Virus record (IMG/VR): IMGVR_UViG_3300037247_000518
Location: 1 to 63,331 of that record
Reading direction: 5' to 3' (one strand)
DNA from: a virus
Length of the DNA: 63,331 nt
Below, one piece after another: positions 18,185 through 25,727 of this stretch (its first letter is position 1; the number at the start of each line of letters is the position of its first letter). The position numbers were made by a program, and so were the translations under genes. Below the pieces are notes generated by a model. That model saw only the letters and a program-made list of their open reading frames with translations. It was not told where the DNA came from and searched no databases.

Positions 18185-19146
18185 TGCAGATCAGTATGGG
18201 CGCCGCAGCAAGCCTGGCAGAGAGCGTGTCCGATCTCCTGCAAGACGGCCTTGGACGCCTTAGTATGCGTGGGCCTACAGCGTTTGCTGGCATACCGCGC
18301 GGCGGCATACCAGCAGCCATGATGGTAGCGAGGGCCTGGGCTGGTCTTGGGGGTAACTCTGAGATTCCCGTGTTTAGCAGTGACGATGTGCCCGAATCGT
18401 TCCGCGAGCGTATCGTCCTCGTTGACGACATACGAGTCACTGGTAATACTCTGGCTAGAGCAAAGGCTCTATTTGCCCCGAATGTTATATCCCAAGTCGT
18501 ACTGGTGCATAAGGGATTAGCTTCTGATGTTCTATCTGGGATGGAGGTGCCAGCAAATGAATGGGTGACATTTCCTTGGGAGACTCGTGAGAATGACGGT
18601 AAGCCAGAGGACGCTGTCTCCAGGCTCATCGAGTATCTAGGTGACGACCCAACTCGGGACGAGCTACTTGAGACGCCTGCCAGGGTGCTGCGCTTCTACG
18701 ACGAGCTGCGCGCCGCCTCGGAGCAGGAGATAGTCTCTGCGACCTTTAAGTCTACGACAAAAGACCTCGTAGTAGTCTCCGGCATCCCGTTCGCTTCGCT
18801 CTGTGAACACCACATGCTCCCCTTCTTCGGAGAAGCGGCAATCGGATATATACCGAACGGAAGTATCCTTGGTTTGTCCAAGCCCGCTCGTGCTGTCCAG
18901 CAAGCAGCGGCGGCGCTGACAGTACAGGAGCACTTGACGGCGCAAGTCGCTGAGCAGATTAAGGAGTGGACAGGTTCGGGCGCTGTCGCTGTCTTCACAA
19001 CCGCTGTGCATTCCTGCATGGTGATACGCGGTGTCAAAGCCATAGGCTCCAGGACATCGGCGTCGGCAATGCTTGGCAGCTTCCGCACATCTCCTGAACT
19101 ACGTGCCGAATTCTTTGCGGTCGTTGAGGGGGCGAGCAGGCTATGA
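18184..19146 (+). CDS. folE: Phosphoribosyltransferase / GTP cyclohydrolase I (FolE) fusion
   Basis: 320 residues from the ATG overlapping the queE stop. Residues 1-130 form a type I phosphoribosyltransferase domain: AGIPRGGIPAA and the PRPP loop VLVDDIRVTGNT (78-89). Residues 150-320 are FolE: CEHHMLPFFG with zinc ligands Cys207 and His210, LGLSKPARAV, LTVQEHL, and VHSCMVIRG with Cys278. FolE makes dihydroneopterin triphosphate from GTP, the first step to preQ0. The fused PRTase may salvage or condense a base; its substrate is unknown. Confidence 0.9.
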   Translation: MQISMGAAASLAESVSDLLQDGLGRLSMRGPTAFAGIPRGGIPAAMMVARAWAGLGGNSEIPVFSSDDVPESFRERIVLVDDIRVTGNTLARAKALFAPNVISQVVLVHKGLASDVLSGMEVPANEWVTFPWETRENDGKPEDAVSRLIEYLGDDPTRDELLETPARVLRFYDELRAASEQEIVSATFKSTTKDLVVVSGIPFASLCEHHMLPFFGEAAIGYIPNGSILGLSKPARAVQQAAAALTVQEHLTAQVAEQIKEWTGSGAVAVFTTAVHSCMVIRGVKAIGSRTSASAMLGSFRTSPELRAEFFAVVEGASRL

Positions 19147-19382
19147 CGCGGCTTGAAGGTATAGTTGCGGGACACTGTACCGCTGACGATCATCACGAGT
19201 ACGGGGCTGAGCCTGAAGACTGCGTTTTGATAGACGGTAAGGAAGTTTGCCTCTATTGTCTTATTGATGTGGCTAAGCCGCATCTGATGTTTGAGGGAGA
19301 CTGCATTGCCAGAGAGGAAGAAAGCCTGAGACGGCAGCGAGAGGAACTTATTGGTGCTCCTGAGGGAGATCCCGGTGCTTGA
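19143..19382 (+). CDS. Hypothetical Cys/His protein, 79 aa
   Basis: ATGA overlap with the FolE fusion. Contains a DHHEYG motif, a VCLYCLID cysteine pair and an acidic C-terminus. Probably binds zinc. The -35 box of a promoter overlaps its stop codon. Confidence 0.55.
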   Translation: MTRLEGIVAGHCTADDHHEYGAEPEDCVLIDGKEVCLYCLIDVAKPHLMFEGDCIAREEESLRRQREELIGAPEGDPGA

Positions 19383-19408
19383 CAGCACTAGCAGAAAAGT
19401 TGTATACT
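19379..19408 (+). promoter_or_regulatory. Strong sigma70-like promoter of a leaderless gene
   Basis: TTGACA (19379-19384), 18 bp, TATACT (19403-19408). The ATG of the next gene lies at 19415, about where transcription should start, so the mRNA would be leaderless or nearly so. Confidence 0.75.
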
Positions 19409-19414
19409 GAAAGC

Positions 19415-19954
19415 ATGAAACTTCCAAAGAGGCTCAAGAGCGGACGCAGGCTGGTAGCAACGGCGGCTGATGGTCGTGTGGGTCTGTACTGTTTGGGAAC
19501 GGTCGATGAAGATGGCGACTACGCCCTCCTCCTTCCGAACGGTAAGATCAAGAGAGGTATGGTCGGTGCGAAAGGCTATCCTCTCGCGCCAAGCGGGAAC
19601 TGGAGGTGGCTTCGCGCGAGGAAAAAGCGAGTGCGAGAGCGCAGGGAGAAGAAGCTGCAGGCTATACAGCGGCGTTCGCGTAATGGCGACGAGGAGTCGA
19701 AGAAGGTCCTTGTTTCCAGCATCCATACCTGTGTGGACTGCAAGCGCAACATGCTTGGCTATCAGCACTCTCATACAATGCTCCACGAGCGCGGCTATGG
19801 CGTGGCGTCTATCTGTTGTCGGTGTGCGCGTCGGCGTGGCGGTCGCTGCGAGCTATACGACCGTACAGCGAGAATCAGACGCCACACGCAGCAACGAGAT
19901 GCACGCAGGGCCGAGTGGCGAGAACTAAAGCAACGGCTGAGGCATATCACATGA
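19415..19954 (+). CDS. Basic zinc-finger protein
   Basis: 179 residues from ATG 19415. A TTG 36 bases upstream is in frame but overlaps the -35 box, so the internal ATG is preferred. A beta-rich N-terminus (VGLYCLGTVDEDGDYALLL) is followed by a very basic helix and CVDC...CCRCARRRGGRC zinc ligands. A nucleic-acid-binding role is likely. It overlaps the next gene as ATGA. Confidence 0.6.
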   Translation: MKLPKRLKSGRRLVATAADGRVGLYCLGTVDEDGDYALLLPNGKIKRGMVGAKGYPLAPSGNWRWLRARKKRVRERREKKLQAIQRRSRNGDEESKKVLVSSIHTCVDCKRNMLGYQHSHTMLHERGYGVASICCRCARRRGGRCELYDRTARIRRHTQQRDARRAEWRELKQRLRHIT

Positions 19955-20367
19955 CATCGAACCGAGTGAAGACGATCAAGCGGCTGAGGCGTCTGGCGAA
20001 GACAATGACGCAGGCACAAGCTGCTGAGCGCCTCAATGTCCACCGTCAGTGGGTGCATGTGCTGGCGCACGACTACGGTATCAGGTTCCGGGGCCAGCCA
20101 AAGGCGCGGCCGCTCAGGCGCTGTGATACGTGCGCGTTCAAACTCTGCGATGCTCCCAGATGTCTACGCTGTAAGTGGACGCCCAAGAGGATCAAACGTC
20201 TTCGGGAGCGCTATGGGCTCTCGCAGATCAACATGTCTGTTCATGTCTTAAGGATGAATGTCTTCGCATGTCAGAGATGGGAGACTGGGCGAGCCCTCCC
20301 CGCTCCGAGATCGCTAAGGCTGCTTGAGCGCAGCGAGAAGAAGATCAGGCGCCGTACTACGGCGTGA
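19951..20367 (+). CDS. Double-HTH regulator with zinc ribbon
   Basis: 138 residues. MTQAQAAERLNVHRQWVHVL (residues 19-38) is a helix-turn-helix, CDTCAFKLCDAPRCLRC is a zinc ribbon, and KRLRERYGLSQINMSVHVLR followed by RWETGRALPAP is an XRE-type second HTH. Likely a transcription regulator. It is the last gene of the rightward block, expressed from the 19379 promoter, and ends 11 bases inside the convergent queC gene. Confidence 0.7.
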   Translation: MTSNRVKTIKRLRRLAKTMTQAQAAERLNVHRQWVHVLAHDYGIRFRGQPKARPLRRCDTCAFKLCDAPRCLRCKWTPKRIKRLRERYGLSQINMSVHVLRMNVFACQRWETGRALPAPRSLRLLERSEKKIRRRTTA

Positions 20368-20950
20368 TGCCGTTTGCCTCTAGTGCTTCTCTCCGTCTGA
20401 TGCAGGCTTTACACTTTCCACACGACAACTCGTCTGGGTCATAACAGCTTACGGTCTTTTGCAGCATTTCCGGGTCGCCACCGAGTTCAAGATACTCGTG
20501 TACAGCCCCGGCTTTTGATAGTGCTCTTAAACTCGGCCCAAGCAGAGGCGATGAGACCCTCACCTGGTATCCCGCTGTGTGCGAGAGTAGTGCTGATATG
20601 CCGGTATGGAAGTCCGCGTCATTGTCGGCGTACATATCGTCAGCGACTGAGCACAGCGCTATCTCTGATGCGCCGTAGAGCGCTTGTGCAGCGGCGCAGA
20701 GTAGTACGTTACGCTGTGGTATGTATGCATCATCGTGCTCGATGCGGTCGAGTCTCAGCATGTTGCGTATGATGTAGAGGCCGGCGTGGAGGGCTTCTGG
20801 TTGCGCTATGTGATCCAACTCTTTGTTGCTATACCTGATATTGAGATCGAAGTAGACGGGTGTCCAGTCTGGCGATTGCCGCCGCAAGAGCCAGAGGCCT
20901 ATATACGAGTCGAGTCCTCCTGAGTACAGGATGATTTTTCTAGTGCCCAT
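20357..20950 (-). CDS. queC: 7-cyano-7-deazaguanine synthase QueC
   Basis: 197 residues. ILYSGGLDSYIG is the PP-loop ATP-binding motif and SCYDPDELSCGKCKAC gives the four zinc cysteines. QueC converts the QueE product to preQ0. The start at 20950 has GGAG 8 bases upstream and lies inside the end of the preceding small gene. Unlike the other preQ0 genes it is on the opposite strand, downstream of a terminator-like hairpin, so its expression may be set separately. Confidence 0.95.
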   Translation of the reverse strand: MGTRKIILYSGGLDSYIGLWLLRRQSPDWTPVYFDLNIRYSNKELDHIAQPEALHAGLYIIRNMLRLDRIEHDDAYIPQRNVLLCAAAQALYGASEIALCSVADDMYADNDADFHTGISALLSHTAGYQVRVSSPLLGPSLRALSKAGAVHEYLELGGDPEMLQKTVSCYDPDELSCGKCKACIRRREALEANGITP

Positions 20951-21095
20951 CGCATAAGCTCCACGGCCAATCTTTCTCAACCACGTCGCGCATTGCCTTG
21001 CCGCACAGTCCACAGTTCGCATAGGTAGTGAGATTCGCCAATATGTCTGCTAAGTCATAGAGGCCAAACCAACGCTTCACGAGTCGTCTGATCAT
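20940..21095 (-). CDS. 51-aa protein with CxxC
   Basis: Starts in an ATGA overlap with the upstream gene and ends 11 bases inside queC. Basic N-terminus (IRRLVKRWFGLYDLADIL), a CGLCGKAM pair and a late Cys-Asp-Gly-His. Possibly a zinc microprotein. The exact tiling with both neighbours supports it. Confidence 0.55.
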   Translation of the reverse strand: MIRRLVKRWFGLYDLADILANLTTYANCGLCGKAMRDVVEKDWPWSLCDGH

Positions 21096-21265
21096 GTCTC
21101 CTCCTCCGCTGTGAATTCGATACTGCCTCTGGTTAAGCTGTGCTCCTCCATGTCGTGATCTCCTTCTCCGCTCTCTACTCGTGCGATAGCATCCTGCTCG
21201 TCTTCTGCTTCGACCAGGATGTATTCGACTGTAGTGTGATGGACTGCTACTCGGTACTTAGGCAT
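21092..21265 (-). CDS. DpnD/PcfM-like small protein
   Basis: 57 residues after GAAGGAGTCAATGAC. A strand (YRVAVHHTTVEYILVEA) is followed by an acidic helix (DEQDAIARVES), the pattern of the DpnD/PcfM-like domain. Function in phages is unknown. It is the first gene after the 21281-21322 terminator. Confidence 0.55.
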   Translation of the reverse strand: MPKYRVAVHHTTVEYILVEAEDEQDAIARVESGEGDHDMEEHSLTRGSIEFTAEEET

Positions 21266-21280
21266 GTCATTGACTCCTTC

Positions 21281-21322
21281 AAATGAAAGACCGCCGACCC
21301 AGTGTGAGCTAGGTCGGCGGTC
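21281..21322 (-). terminator. Intrinsic terminator, leftward
   Basis: Perfect 11-bp stem (21289-21299 with 21312-21322, GACCGCCGACC) with a 12-nt loop; on the minus strand it is followed by TTTCATTT. It lies after the H1-like gene and only 16 bp before the start of the small gene that leads into queC, with no promoter visible between. Confidence 0.75.
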
Positions 21323-21338
21323 TAAGGGGAACGCGCTC

Positions 21339-22178
21339 CTACTTCTTGGAGCGCTTCTTCTTCGCGGCGCCCTTCTTCGCCTTCTTCGTCGTCTTCGTCG
21401 TCTTCTTCTTGCCGGTTGTCACCTGCCAGAGCGTGCTGGACTCGCCGCGTTCGACTTCCTCGCCTTCGCGGTTGGTCAGTACGCGCTTCACAGTCCGCCG
21501 TGTGGGGAACATGGCCTCGCCGGACTTCGTCCTGGTGAGCTTGTGGTAAAGCTCGTTGATCGTGGCCCCGCTCTTGAACGTGCCGAGCGCGTTTACCAAT
21601 GCCGGAACGCGGTCTTCTACGGGGACCGGCGTGTTCCTGTCGCTGCGTCGCTTCGCTGTCTTCTTTGTCTTTGGCTTCGCCTTACTCTTTGCCTTTGGCT
21701 TTGTTTTACTCTTTGACTTTGCAGCGCGCCGCTTGCGGGGGGGAGTGGGCTCTTCGTCTTCTTCATCTTCATCTTCCTCTTCTTCGTCTTCTTCTTCTTC
21801 TTCGTCCTCTTCTTCTTCGTCCTCCCCCTCTTCCTCCCCCTCTTCCTCTTCTTCGTCTTCGTCGTCTAGTTCGCTGTCGTCTAACTCCTCTTCCTCTTTC
21901 TTCTGAACCTTCTTCTTTGGTGCCATCTTGGTTCGTCCTCCTGTTGTCTTAATGCCTGCTTCTTTTGCAATCTCTGCGAGTTCTCCTGCAAGTTCGGCAG
22001 CCCCGTCTATGTACTCATCGACGCCAACGAGGAAGTCAGCAATCTCCCGCATCGAGTACGGATTCTCGTCGTGTAACTCCCCTCCTTCCAGAATGTATCC
22101 GAGGTGTTTCCGGCTCGGGCTTGGTAAGTCATTTAGGCCTTTCAGGACCTCCGCGAAAGCGTCTAGCGTCAGTGCCAA
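21339..22178 (-). CDS. Histone-H1-like protein with acidic tract
   Basis: 279 residues, TTG start with GGAGG 7 bases upstream. Residues 1-80 are helical and acidic, 95-143 almost only Asp/Glu, 147-178 a KSKSKTKPKAK-type Lys/Ala/Pro repeat, 185-255 a compact winged-helix-like core (EDRVPALVNAL, TINELYHKL, TRRTVKRVL, TLWQV), and 256-279 a Lys-rich tail. Order and composition recall linker histones. A paralogous core occurs at 33570-33959. An SD-like AGGAGG precedes internal Met85, so a shorter form may also be made. It may compact or organise phage or host DNA. Served by the promoter at 22206-22234. Confidence 0.65.
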   Translation of the reverse strand: MALTLDAFAEVLKGLNDLPSPSRKHLGYILEGGELHDENPYSMREIADFLVGVDEYIDGAAELAGELAEIAKEAGIKTTGGRTKMAPKKKVQKKEEEELDDSELDDEDEEEEEGEEEGEDEEEEDEEEEEDEEEEDEDEEDEEPTPPRKRRAAKSKSKTKPKAKSKAKPKTKKTAKRRSDRNTPVPVEDRVPALVNALGTFKSGATINELYHKLTRTKSGEAMFPTRRTVKRVLTNREGEEVERGESSTLWQVTTGKKKTTKTTKKAKKGAAKKKRSKK

Positions 22179-22205
22179 AAATCCACCTCCACTGGCACCT
22201 GCCTC

Positions 22206-22234
22206 AGTATACTAGATGGCAGGCTCTTTGTCAA
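22206..22234 (-). promoter_or_regulatory. Strong leftward promoter
   Basis: On the minus strand TTGACA (22229-22234), 17 bp, TATACT (22206-22211). It starts transcription about 20 bases before the TTG of the H1-like gene. Confidence 0.75.
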
Positions 22235-22249
22235 GGGCTCCTGGTTTTC

Positions 22250-22360
22250 TCACGGCCCAGATACAGCGTGGTCGATAATGCTGTAAACTGGGAATGCGAT
22301 GAGCAGTCCACCTACGACAGCCAGGAAGATGATGGTCATCAGAATCGAGGGCAGTTTCAC
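22250..22360 (-). CDS. 36-aa single-pass membrane peptide
   Basis: GTG start overlapping the upstream stop, with AAAGGAG 7 bases before. Residues 4-26 are hydrophobic (ILMTIIFLAVVGGLLIAF), one membrane span, then a short tail. Could be a holin-like, superinfection-exclusion or host-takeover peptide; sequence alone does not decide. Confidence 0.55.
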   Translation of the reverse strand: MKLPSILMTIIFLAVVGGLLIAFPVYSIIDHAVSGP

Positions 22361-22641
22361 GCTAGACTCCTTTCTAAGTGTTCTGCAAGCTCGTCTGCTA
22401 GCTTCTCATTACTCGTCCTCTCGTCGCCGGATGCAATACTCATCCCTTCATACTCTATCAGCGATCCGGCACCCCGTATCTTCATGCTGTCCAAGAGCGC
22501 TTTATGGGAGCGTTCCGCAGTCTTAGGGTGCCGGATGCTTAGCGCGATGCCAATGAGGATACCTCCGGCCACGCGCGAGATGTCAGTCGGATCGAATTGT
22601 TCCTCAAGCCAGTCTATGAGATCGTCAGTGAAGTCGGCCAT
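22357..22641 (-). CDS. Hypothetical acidic protein, 94 aa
   Basis: Helical and acidic at both ends, with a hydrophobic centre (VAGGILIGIALSI) that is short for a membrane span. Starts immediately after the upstream stop and overlaps the following membrane peptide as GTGA. Unknown. Confidence 0.6.
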   Translation of the reverse strand: MADFTDDLIDWLEEQFDPTDISRVAGGILIGIALSIRHPKTAERSHKALLDSMKIRGAGSLIEYEGMSIASGDERTSNEKLADELAEHLERSLA

Positions 22642-23175
22642 TCACTCTTGCCCCCCTTTCTGCATGAAGCGAAATGCTACCGTCTTTCGCACTCGCTCGG
22701 GGTCGATACTAGGCTGTTCATGCCGTTCTCGTCTCACCTCGTTCTTGACTGTATGGGCGCATGATGTTGAGCAGACACGTAGCCTTTTGCCTCTCCAGAC
22801 GGCGAGACCTATCTTGAACTTACAGGGCTGCGCACCGTTCTGGCAGACGGGGCACGGTCTGAGCGGCAGCGCCTCGGCAATGCGTCGCCGCCGTGCGGTA
22901 GCACGATTTAGAGGACGCGCGTACTTCTTGTAGAACTCCTTCCATCTCCGCGCATTTGCCTGCTTCGAGCTTGAGGATTTCCGCACGCGAAATGTGCGGC
23001 GCGGATCGATCACTGAAAAGTATTCCTTGCTGTGGAAGATGCGTCGAGCACGGACGAGCCGCTGCTTCCTCAGCGTGGCCTCGGTAGAGATTATCACCCA
23101 AGCTCGACCACGCTTGTCTATGACAGTATCGCCCTCCCCAACTGTCTTGCCTCTTGCGTCCTTGTTGGTGATCAC
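22642..23175 (-). CDS. Basic zinc-finger protein, 177 aa
   Basis: N-terminal KTVGEGDTVIDKRGRAWVII is a small beta-barrel-like segment; a long basic stretch follows, then CPVCQNGAQPCKF and VCSTSCAHT, a zinc finger. Likely binds nucleic acid. No family assigned. Confidence 0.6.
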   Translation of the reverse strand: MITNKDARGKTVGEGDTVIDKRGRAWVIISTEATLRKQRLVRARRIFHSKEYFSVIDPRRTFRVRKSSSSKQANARRWKEFYKKYARPLNRATARRRRIAEALPLRPCPVCQNGAQPCKFKIGLAVWRGKRLRVCSTSCAHTVKNEVRRERHEQPSIDPERVRKTVAFRFMQKGGQE

Positions 23176-23273
23176 CCCTTGGTACTCCTCTTAATAAGGA
23201 ACACAACTAGCGCGAAAGACCAGAACCAGTGAGGAAAGAAGTTGAGAATGTCGTAGACCTCCTGCTCAAGCAT
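23172..23273 (-). CDS. 33-aa membrane peptide
   Basis: ATG (or the GTG three bases earlier) after AGAGGAGG. Residues 9-27 (ILNFFPHWFWSFALVVFLI) form one aromatic membrane span with a basic C-terminus. It ends in an overlap with the next gene. Possibly a second membrane-acting small protein of this block. Confidence 0.5.
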   Translation of the reverse strand: MLEQEVYDILNFFPHWFWSFALVVFLIKRSTKG

Positions 23274-23452
23274 CACGCAGAGCCTCCTCTCTGACTCTCG
23301 AATAGCCGATGATCCATGCCACATGCCACTGCTAGCGTGGCTGTGGTACGCTCTGAGCGCCACGTACGCGGTCGTTCCGGCGGTGTGCGTGAACCACACC
23401 GGCGCGGCGCGTGTGGTGGCGTACAGCGACGGTATGCGCTGCTAGCAGCCAT
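23273..23452 (-). CDS. Possible 59-aa protein
   Basis: A frame that begins one base after the upstream stop and ends in a TGATG overlap with the membrane peptide. Composition is Arg/Pro/Thr-rich and no strong SD is present, so only the tiling supports it. If not coding, 23274-23453 is an unassigned gap. Confidence 0.3.
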   Translation of the reverse strand: MAASSAYRRCTPPHAPRRCGSRTPPERPRTWRSERTTATLAVACGMDHRLFESQRGGSA

Positions 23453-23453
23453 G

Positions 23454-23654
23454 CTACTCTGAACGCTTGCGGCGACTAGCGCTTTCTACGTCTTGACCGA
23501 TCAGCAGCCGACCAAGGATCCTATGGCCGATGATGGGGAAGTGCTCTTTCCAGACCTCGCGTAGCTGCTCGACTGTCTTCGCCTTGTTGAGCGCACTGTG
23601 CGCCTTTGAGATTGCGGCTTCGCGGTCGTCTTGTGTCTCTGTTGCCTTTGCCAT
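23454..23654 (-). CDS. Hypothetical helical protein, 66 aa
   Basis: AATAGGAGAAACCAC precedes the ATG. Charged helix (REAAISKAHSALNKAKTVEQL) and a basic end. Unknown. Confidence 0.6.
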   Translation of the reverse strand: MAKATETQDDREAAISKAHSALNKAKTVEQLREVWKEHFPIIGHRILGRLLIGQDVESASRRKRSE

Positions 23655-23713
23655 GTGGTTTCTCCTATTGTTTGTACTCTACCCGAGTGCTACTTTCTTC
23701 GCCGCGATGAGGC

Positions 23714-24073
23714 TCACGGTTTCACCTCCACTGGTATACCCGCAGCGATGGCGCGTTGTACCATGTCTTTCGTTCCCCTGCTCTCTGCGAGATTCAGAGT
23801 GAACGCGACGACGAGATCGGGTTTCTCTTTCGCTAGCATCGTGGCGTTCCTGATTGGCCCAGCACGTCTACCAAACTCCTTCCAGTTTGCTGGGTACTCT
23901 CGTACTTCCAGACCTCTACTCTCTGCTGTGATGCCTGCGAGCGTGTCGGCGCCCCTCGCTCCTCCATGAATGATGATGGTATGCCTCGGCAGCGAGTAGA
24001 TGTATTCCTCTATGGTATCTATCATAAGTCCGGGGTCCTCCCAGTTTCGGCTGCCGCAGATGAGGACCTTCAC
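23714..24073 (-). CDS. SLOG-family protein (DUF2493, YspA-like)
   Basis: 119 residues: MKVLICGSRNW at the start and IIHGGARGADTLAG are the nucleotide-binding signature of the SLOG superfamily (DUF2493), followed by EYPANWKEFGRRAGPIRN. SLOG proteins bind or process nucleotide-derived signals; phage members are of unknown role and could act on host defence signalling or nucleotide modification. ATGA overlap with the upstream gene. Confidence 0.85.
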   Translation of the reverse strand: MKVLICGSRNWEDPGLMIDTIEEYIYSLPRHTIIIHGGARGADTLAGITAESRGLEVREYPANWKEFGRRAGPIRNATMLAKEKPDLVVAFTLNLAESRGTKDMVQRAIAAGIPVEVKP

Positions 24074-24870
24074 GAAGTGTCTCCCTTAGCAGCTTCGATA
24101 GCCGCGCGGTGCGCCTCATCTCCGAGTGGGCTATCCGTCTGGCGGAGCGCCTCACACCGCACGCAGTCGAGATCACACACTGGATCGAAGATGCAACTTC
24201 GCTGGTGATCGTGTTGGCATTCAATCGTCTCCAGCGCCCTCGTCAGTGTCTCTACCTTGGCCTTATAGCCTTCGTCGTACCCATCGTAGAATGCCTTTTG
24301 AACATCAGTTAGGGAATCGTATCCCTCATCGACCGTCGCCTCCGTTTGGACGTGGCTCATGCATGGCGGCTCCTCCTCGGTGTCGATACTCTCCTTCCGA
24401 AGGAGTCTTGCGATGCGACACCACCAACAGTGACAATCACACCAAGGGTTATTGACGTGCATCCAGCACCTCGCCTGCGTACAGCAATGAGGCCACGCGC
24501 TAGGCTTCTCAGTCCACTCGGTTCGGAACAACCCTGATAGCCTGAACAAGACGTTGTACTCTCGGGTGCCGTGATGGAATGCTTCGCAGGTGCAGTGCGG
24601 TGCTTGTACGCTGTCACCTGTGTAGACGTGATGGACGATCTCAGGACGAGAGTCGCTCCTCACATCGATATACTGGCCTGGCTCAGTGATGGCCTTCTTC
24701 GCCCATCCTGGCTGGCTCGGTTCGGCGACCACGGCAAGATGGTTCTCGCAGAGCCCTCCCTTTGTTTTTGTGGTCCCTCGACAGCGCTTGTGGTCATGTC
24801 CTATAGCGGGTGCTATGCAGCGATATTCTTTGGACTTCTTCTTGAGTGCCTTCTTCGTCGTCATGTCCAT
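24070..24870 (-). CDS. Large Cys/His-rich protein
   Basis: 266 residues with about 20 cysteines. CRGTTKTKGGLCENH at 30-44 is a probable zinc knuckle, CTCEAFHHG, HCCTQARCWMH and CDCHCWWC follow, and CDLDCVRCEA ends it. The final third is an acidic helical segment. It may be a multi-zinc scaffold. An internal Met (MSHVQTEATV) could give a shorter product. Family unknown. Confidence 0.55.
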   Translation of the reverse strand: MDMTTKKALKKKSKEYRCIAPAIGHDHKRCRGTTKTKGGLCENHLAVVAEPSQPGWAKKAITEPGQYIDVRSDSRPEIVHHVYTGDSVQAPHCTCEAFHHGTREYNVLFRLSGLFRTEWTEKPSAWPHCCTQARCWMHVNNPWCDCHCWWCRIARLLRKESIDTEEEPPCMSHVQTEATVDEGYDSLTDVQKAFYDGYDEGYKAKVETLTRALETIECQHDHQRSCIFDPVCDLDCVRCEALRQTDSPLGDEAHRAAIEAAKGDTS

Positions 24871-25106
24871 GCCCCCTCCCGAACTTCCTGTATGGCTACA
24901 TCTACATAGTCTGCTGATCGTTGGAAACCTAATTTACGGAAGAGCGAGGAGAATGCCCGCACATTCACGACCTCTTTACCTTCGTTAAGTAGTTCGTAGA
25001 TGAAGTCGAGAGAGTCGTGAGAGAAGTCTTCGTCGCTGAATTCTGGGATAAGGAGGAGTATGAGTGCTTCCATTTCTGGTTTAGTGATTGTTAGTGTCTT
25101 CGTCAT
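24861..25106 (-). CDS. Hypothetical helical protein, 81 aa
   Basis: GAAAGGAGAAGGGA before the ATG. All-helical, acidic in the first half (EALILLLIPEFSDEDF). Overlaps the next gene by 10 bases. Unknown. Confidence 0.6.
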   Translation of the reverse strand: MTKTLTITKPEMEALILLLIPEFSDEDFSHDSLDFIYELLNEGKEVVNVRAFSSLFRKLGFQRSADYVDVAIQEVREGAWT

Positions 25107-25118
25107 TCCCTTCTCCTT

Positions 25119-25727
25119 TCAGTCTGGCAGGAATACCGCACTCTGCGGTATCGCCCACTTGCGCATCAGCTTGACGGCTCCTGGTAGACGCCCCATCCGA
25201 CAGAGTGCGCGTGTCCAGCTTAGGGAGAAGCCAAGCGCGGCGGCTGCTTCCTTCACAGTCAAGTATGGGTCGTCTGGCTTTGGCTTTGGCTGCTCTCCAA
25301 GCAGCATCGATAGGAATTCGTCCAGGGTCATCTTCTTGATCTCTATGTCCAACCGGCCACTGATGAGCTTCCCTAAGACTTCCCGCGTTTCTTCCGCCGT
25401 CATTTCGCGGACATTGCCCTGCTTGAGCAGCTCCTCCAACTTCGCCATGTCTTCCGGGCTATCCAGGTCTAACTCAACGACGACGAGAGTGACCTCGCCG
25501 TCGTCAAGCATCTCGAATCGAATCTTCTCGCTCTGGTCGCCGCATGTCCCCTTGCACTCCCCGATATGTTCAAACTCGAGGATGTCAAACGAGCATCCAC
25601 CCGGACGTGCCATACCTTCCGCCGCTGGTGATGGGGGTAGTTTCTGCTTATTGTCTGGGTCTGGCTTTAGTGGACAGTCTGATGCATGCCCCTGTGTTGC
25701 CTGATTGCCACAACATCGGAACTTCAC
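25119..25727 (-). CDS. HTH protein with N-terminal zinc motif
   Basis: 202 residues from GTG. CCGNQATQGHASDC is a probable zinc site; the middle is acidic; the C-terminal 48 residues (YLTVKEAAAALGFSLSWTRA, then IPQSAVF) form a MerR/excisionase-like winged HTH. Likely a DNA-binding regulator. GTGA overlap with the upstream small gene. Confidence 0.65.
   Translation of the reverse strand: MKFRCCGNQATQGHASDCPLKPDPDNKQKLPPSPAAEGMARPGGCSFDILEFEHIGECKGTCGDQSEKIRFEMLDDGEVTLVVVELDLDSPEDMAKLEELLKQGNVREMTAEETREVLGKLISGRLDIEIKKMTLDEFLSMLLGEQPKPKPDDPYLTVKEAAAALGFSLSWTRALCRMGRLPGAVKLMRKWAIPQSAVFLPD

Noticed and set aside
21556-21906. Serine-rich frame opposite the H1-like gene
   Set aside because: The poly-Ser run is the reverse complement of the Glu/Asp codons.
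21965-22933. 322-codon plus-strand frame
   Set aside because: It runs antisense through four well-coupled leftward genes and a consensus leftward promoter.
23274-23399. N-terminal extension of the 33-aa membrane peptide from GTG 23399
   Set aside because: There is no SD at 23399, while AGAGGAGG lies right before the internal start.
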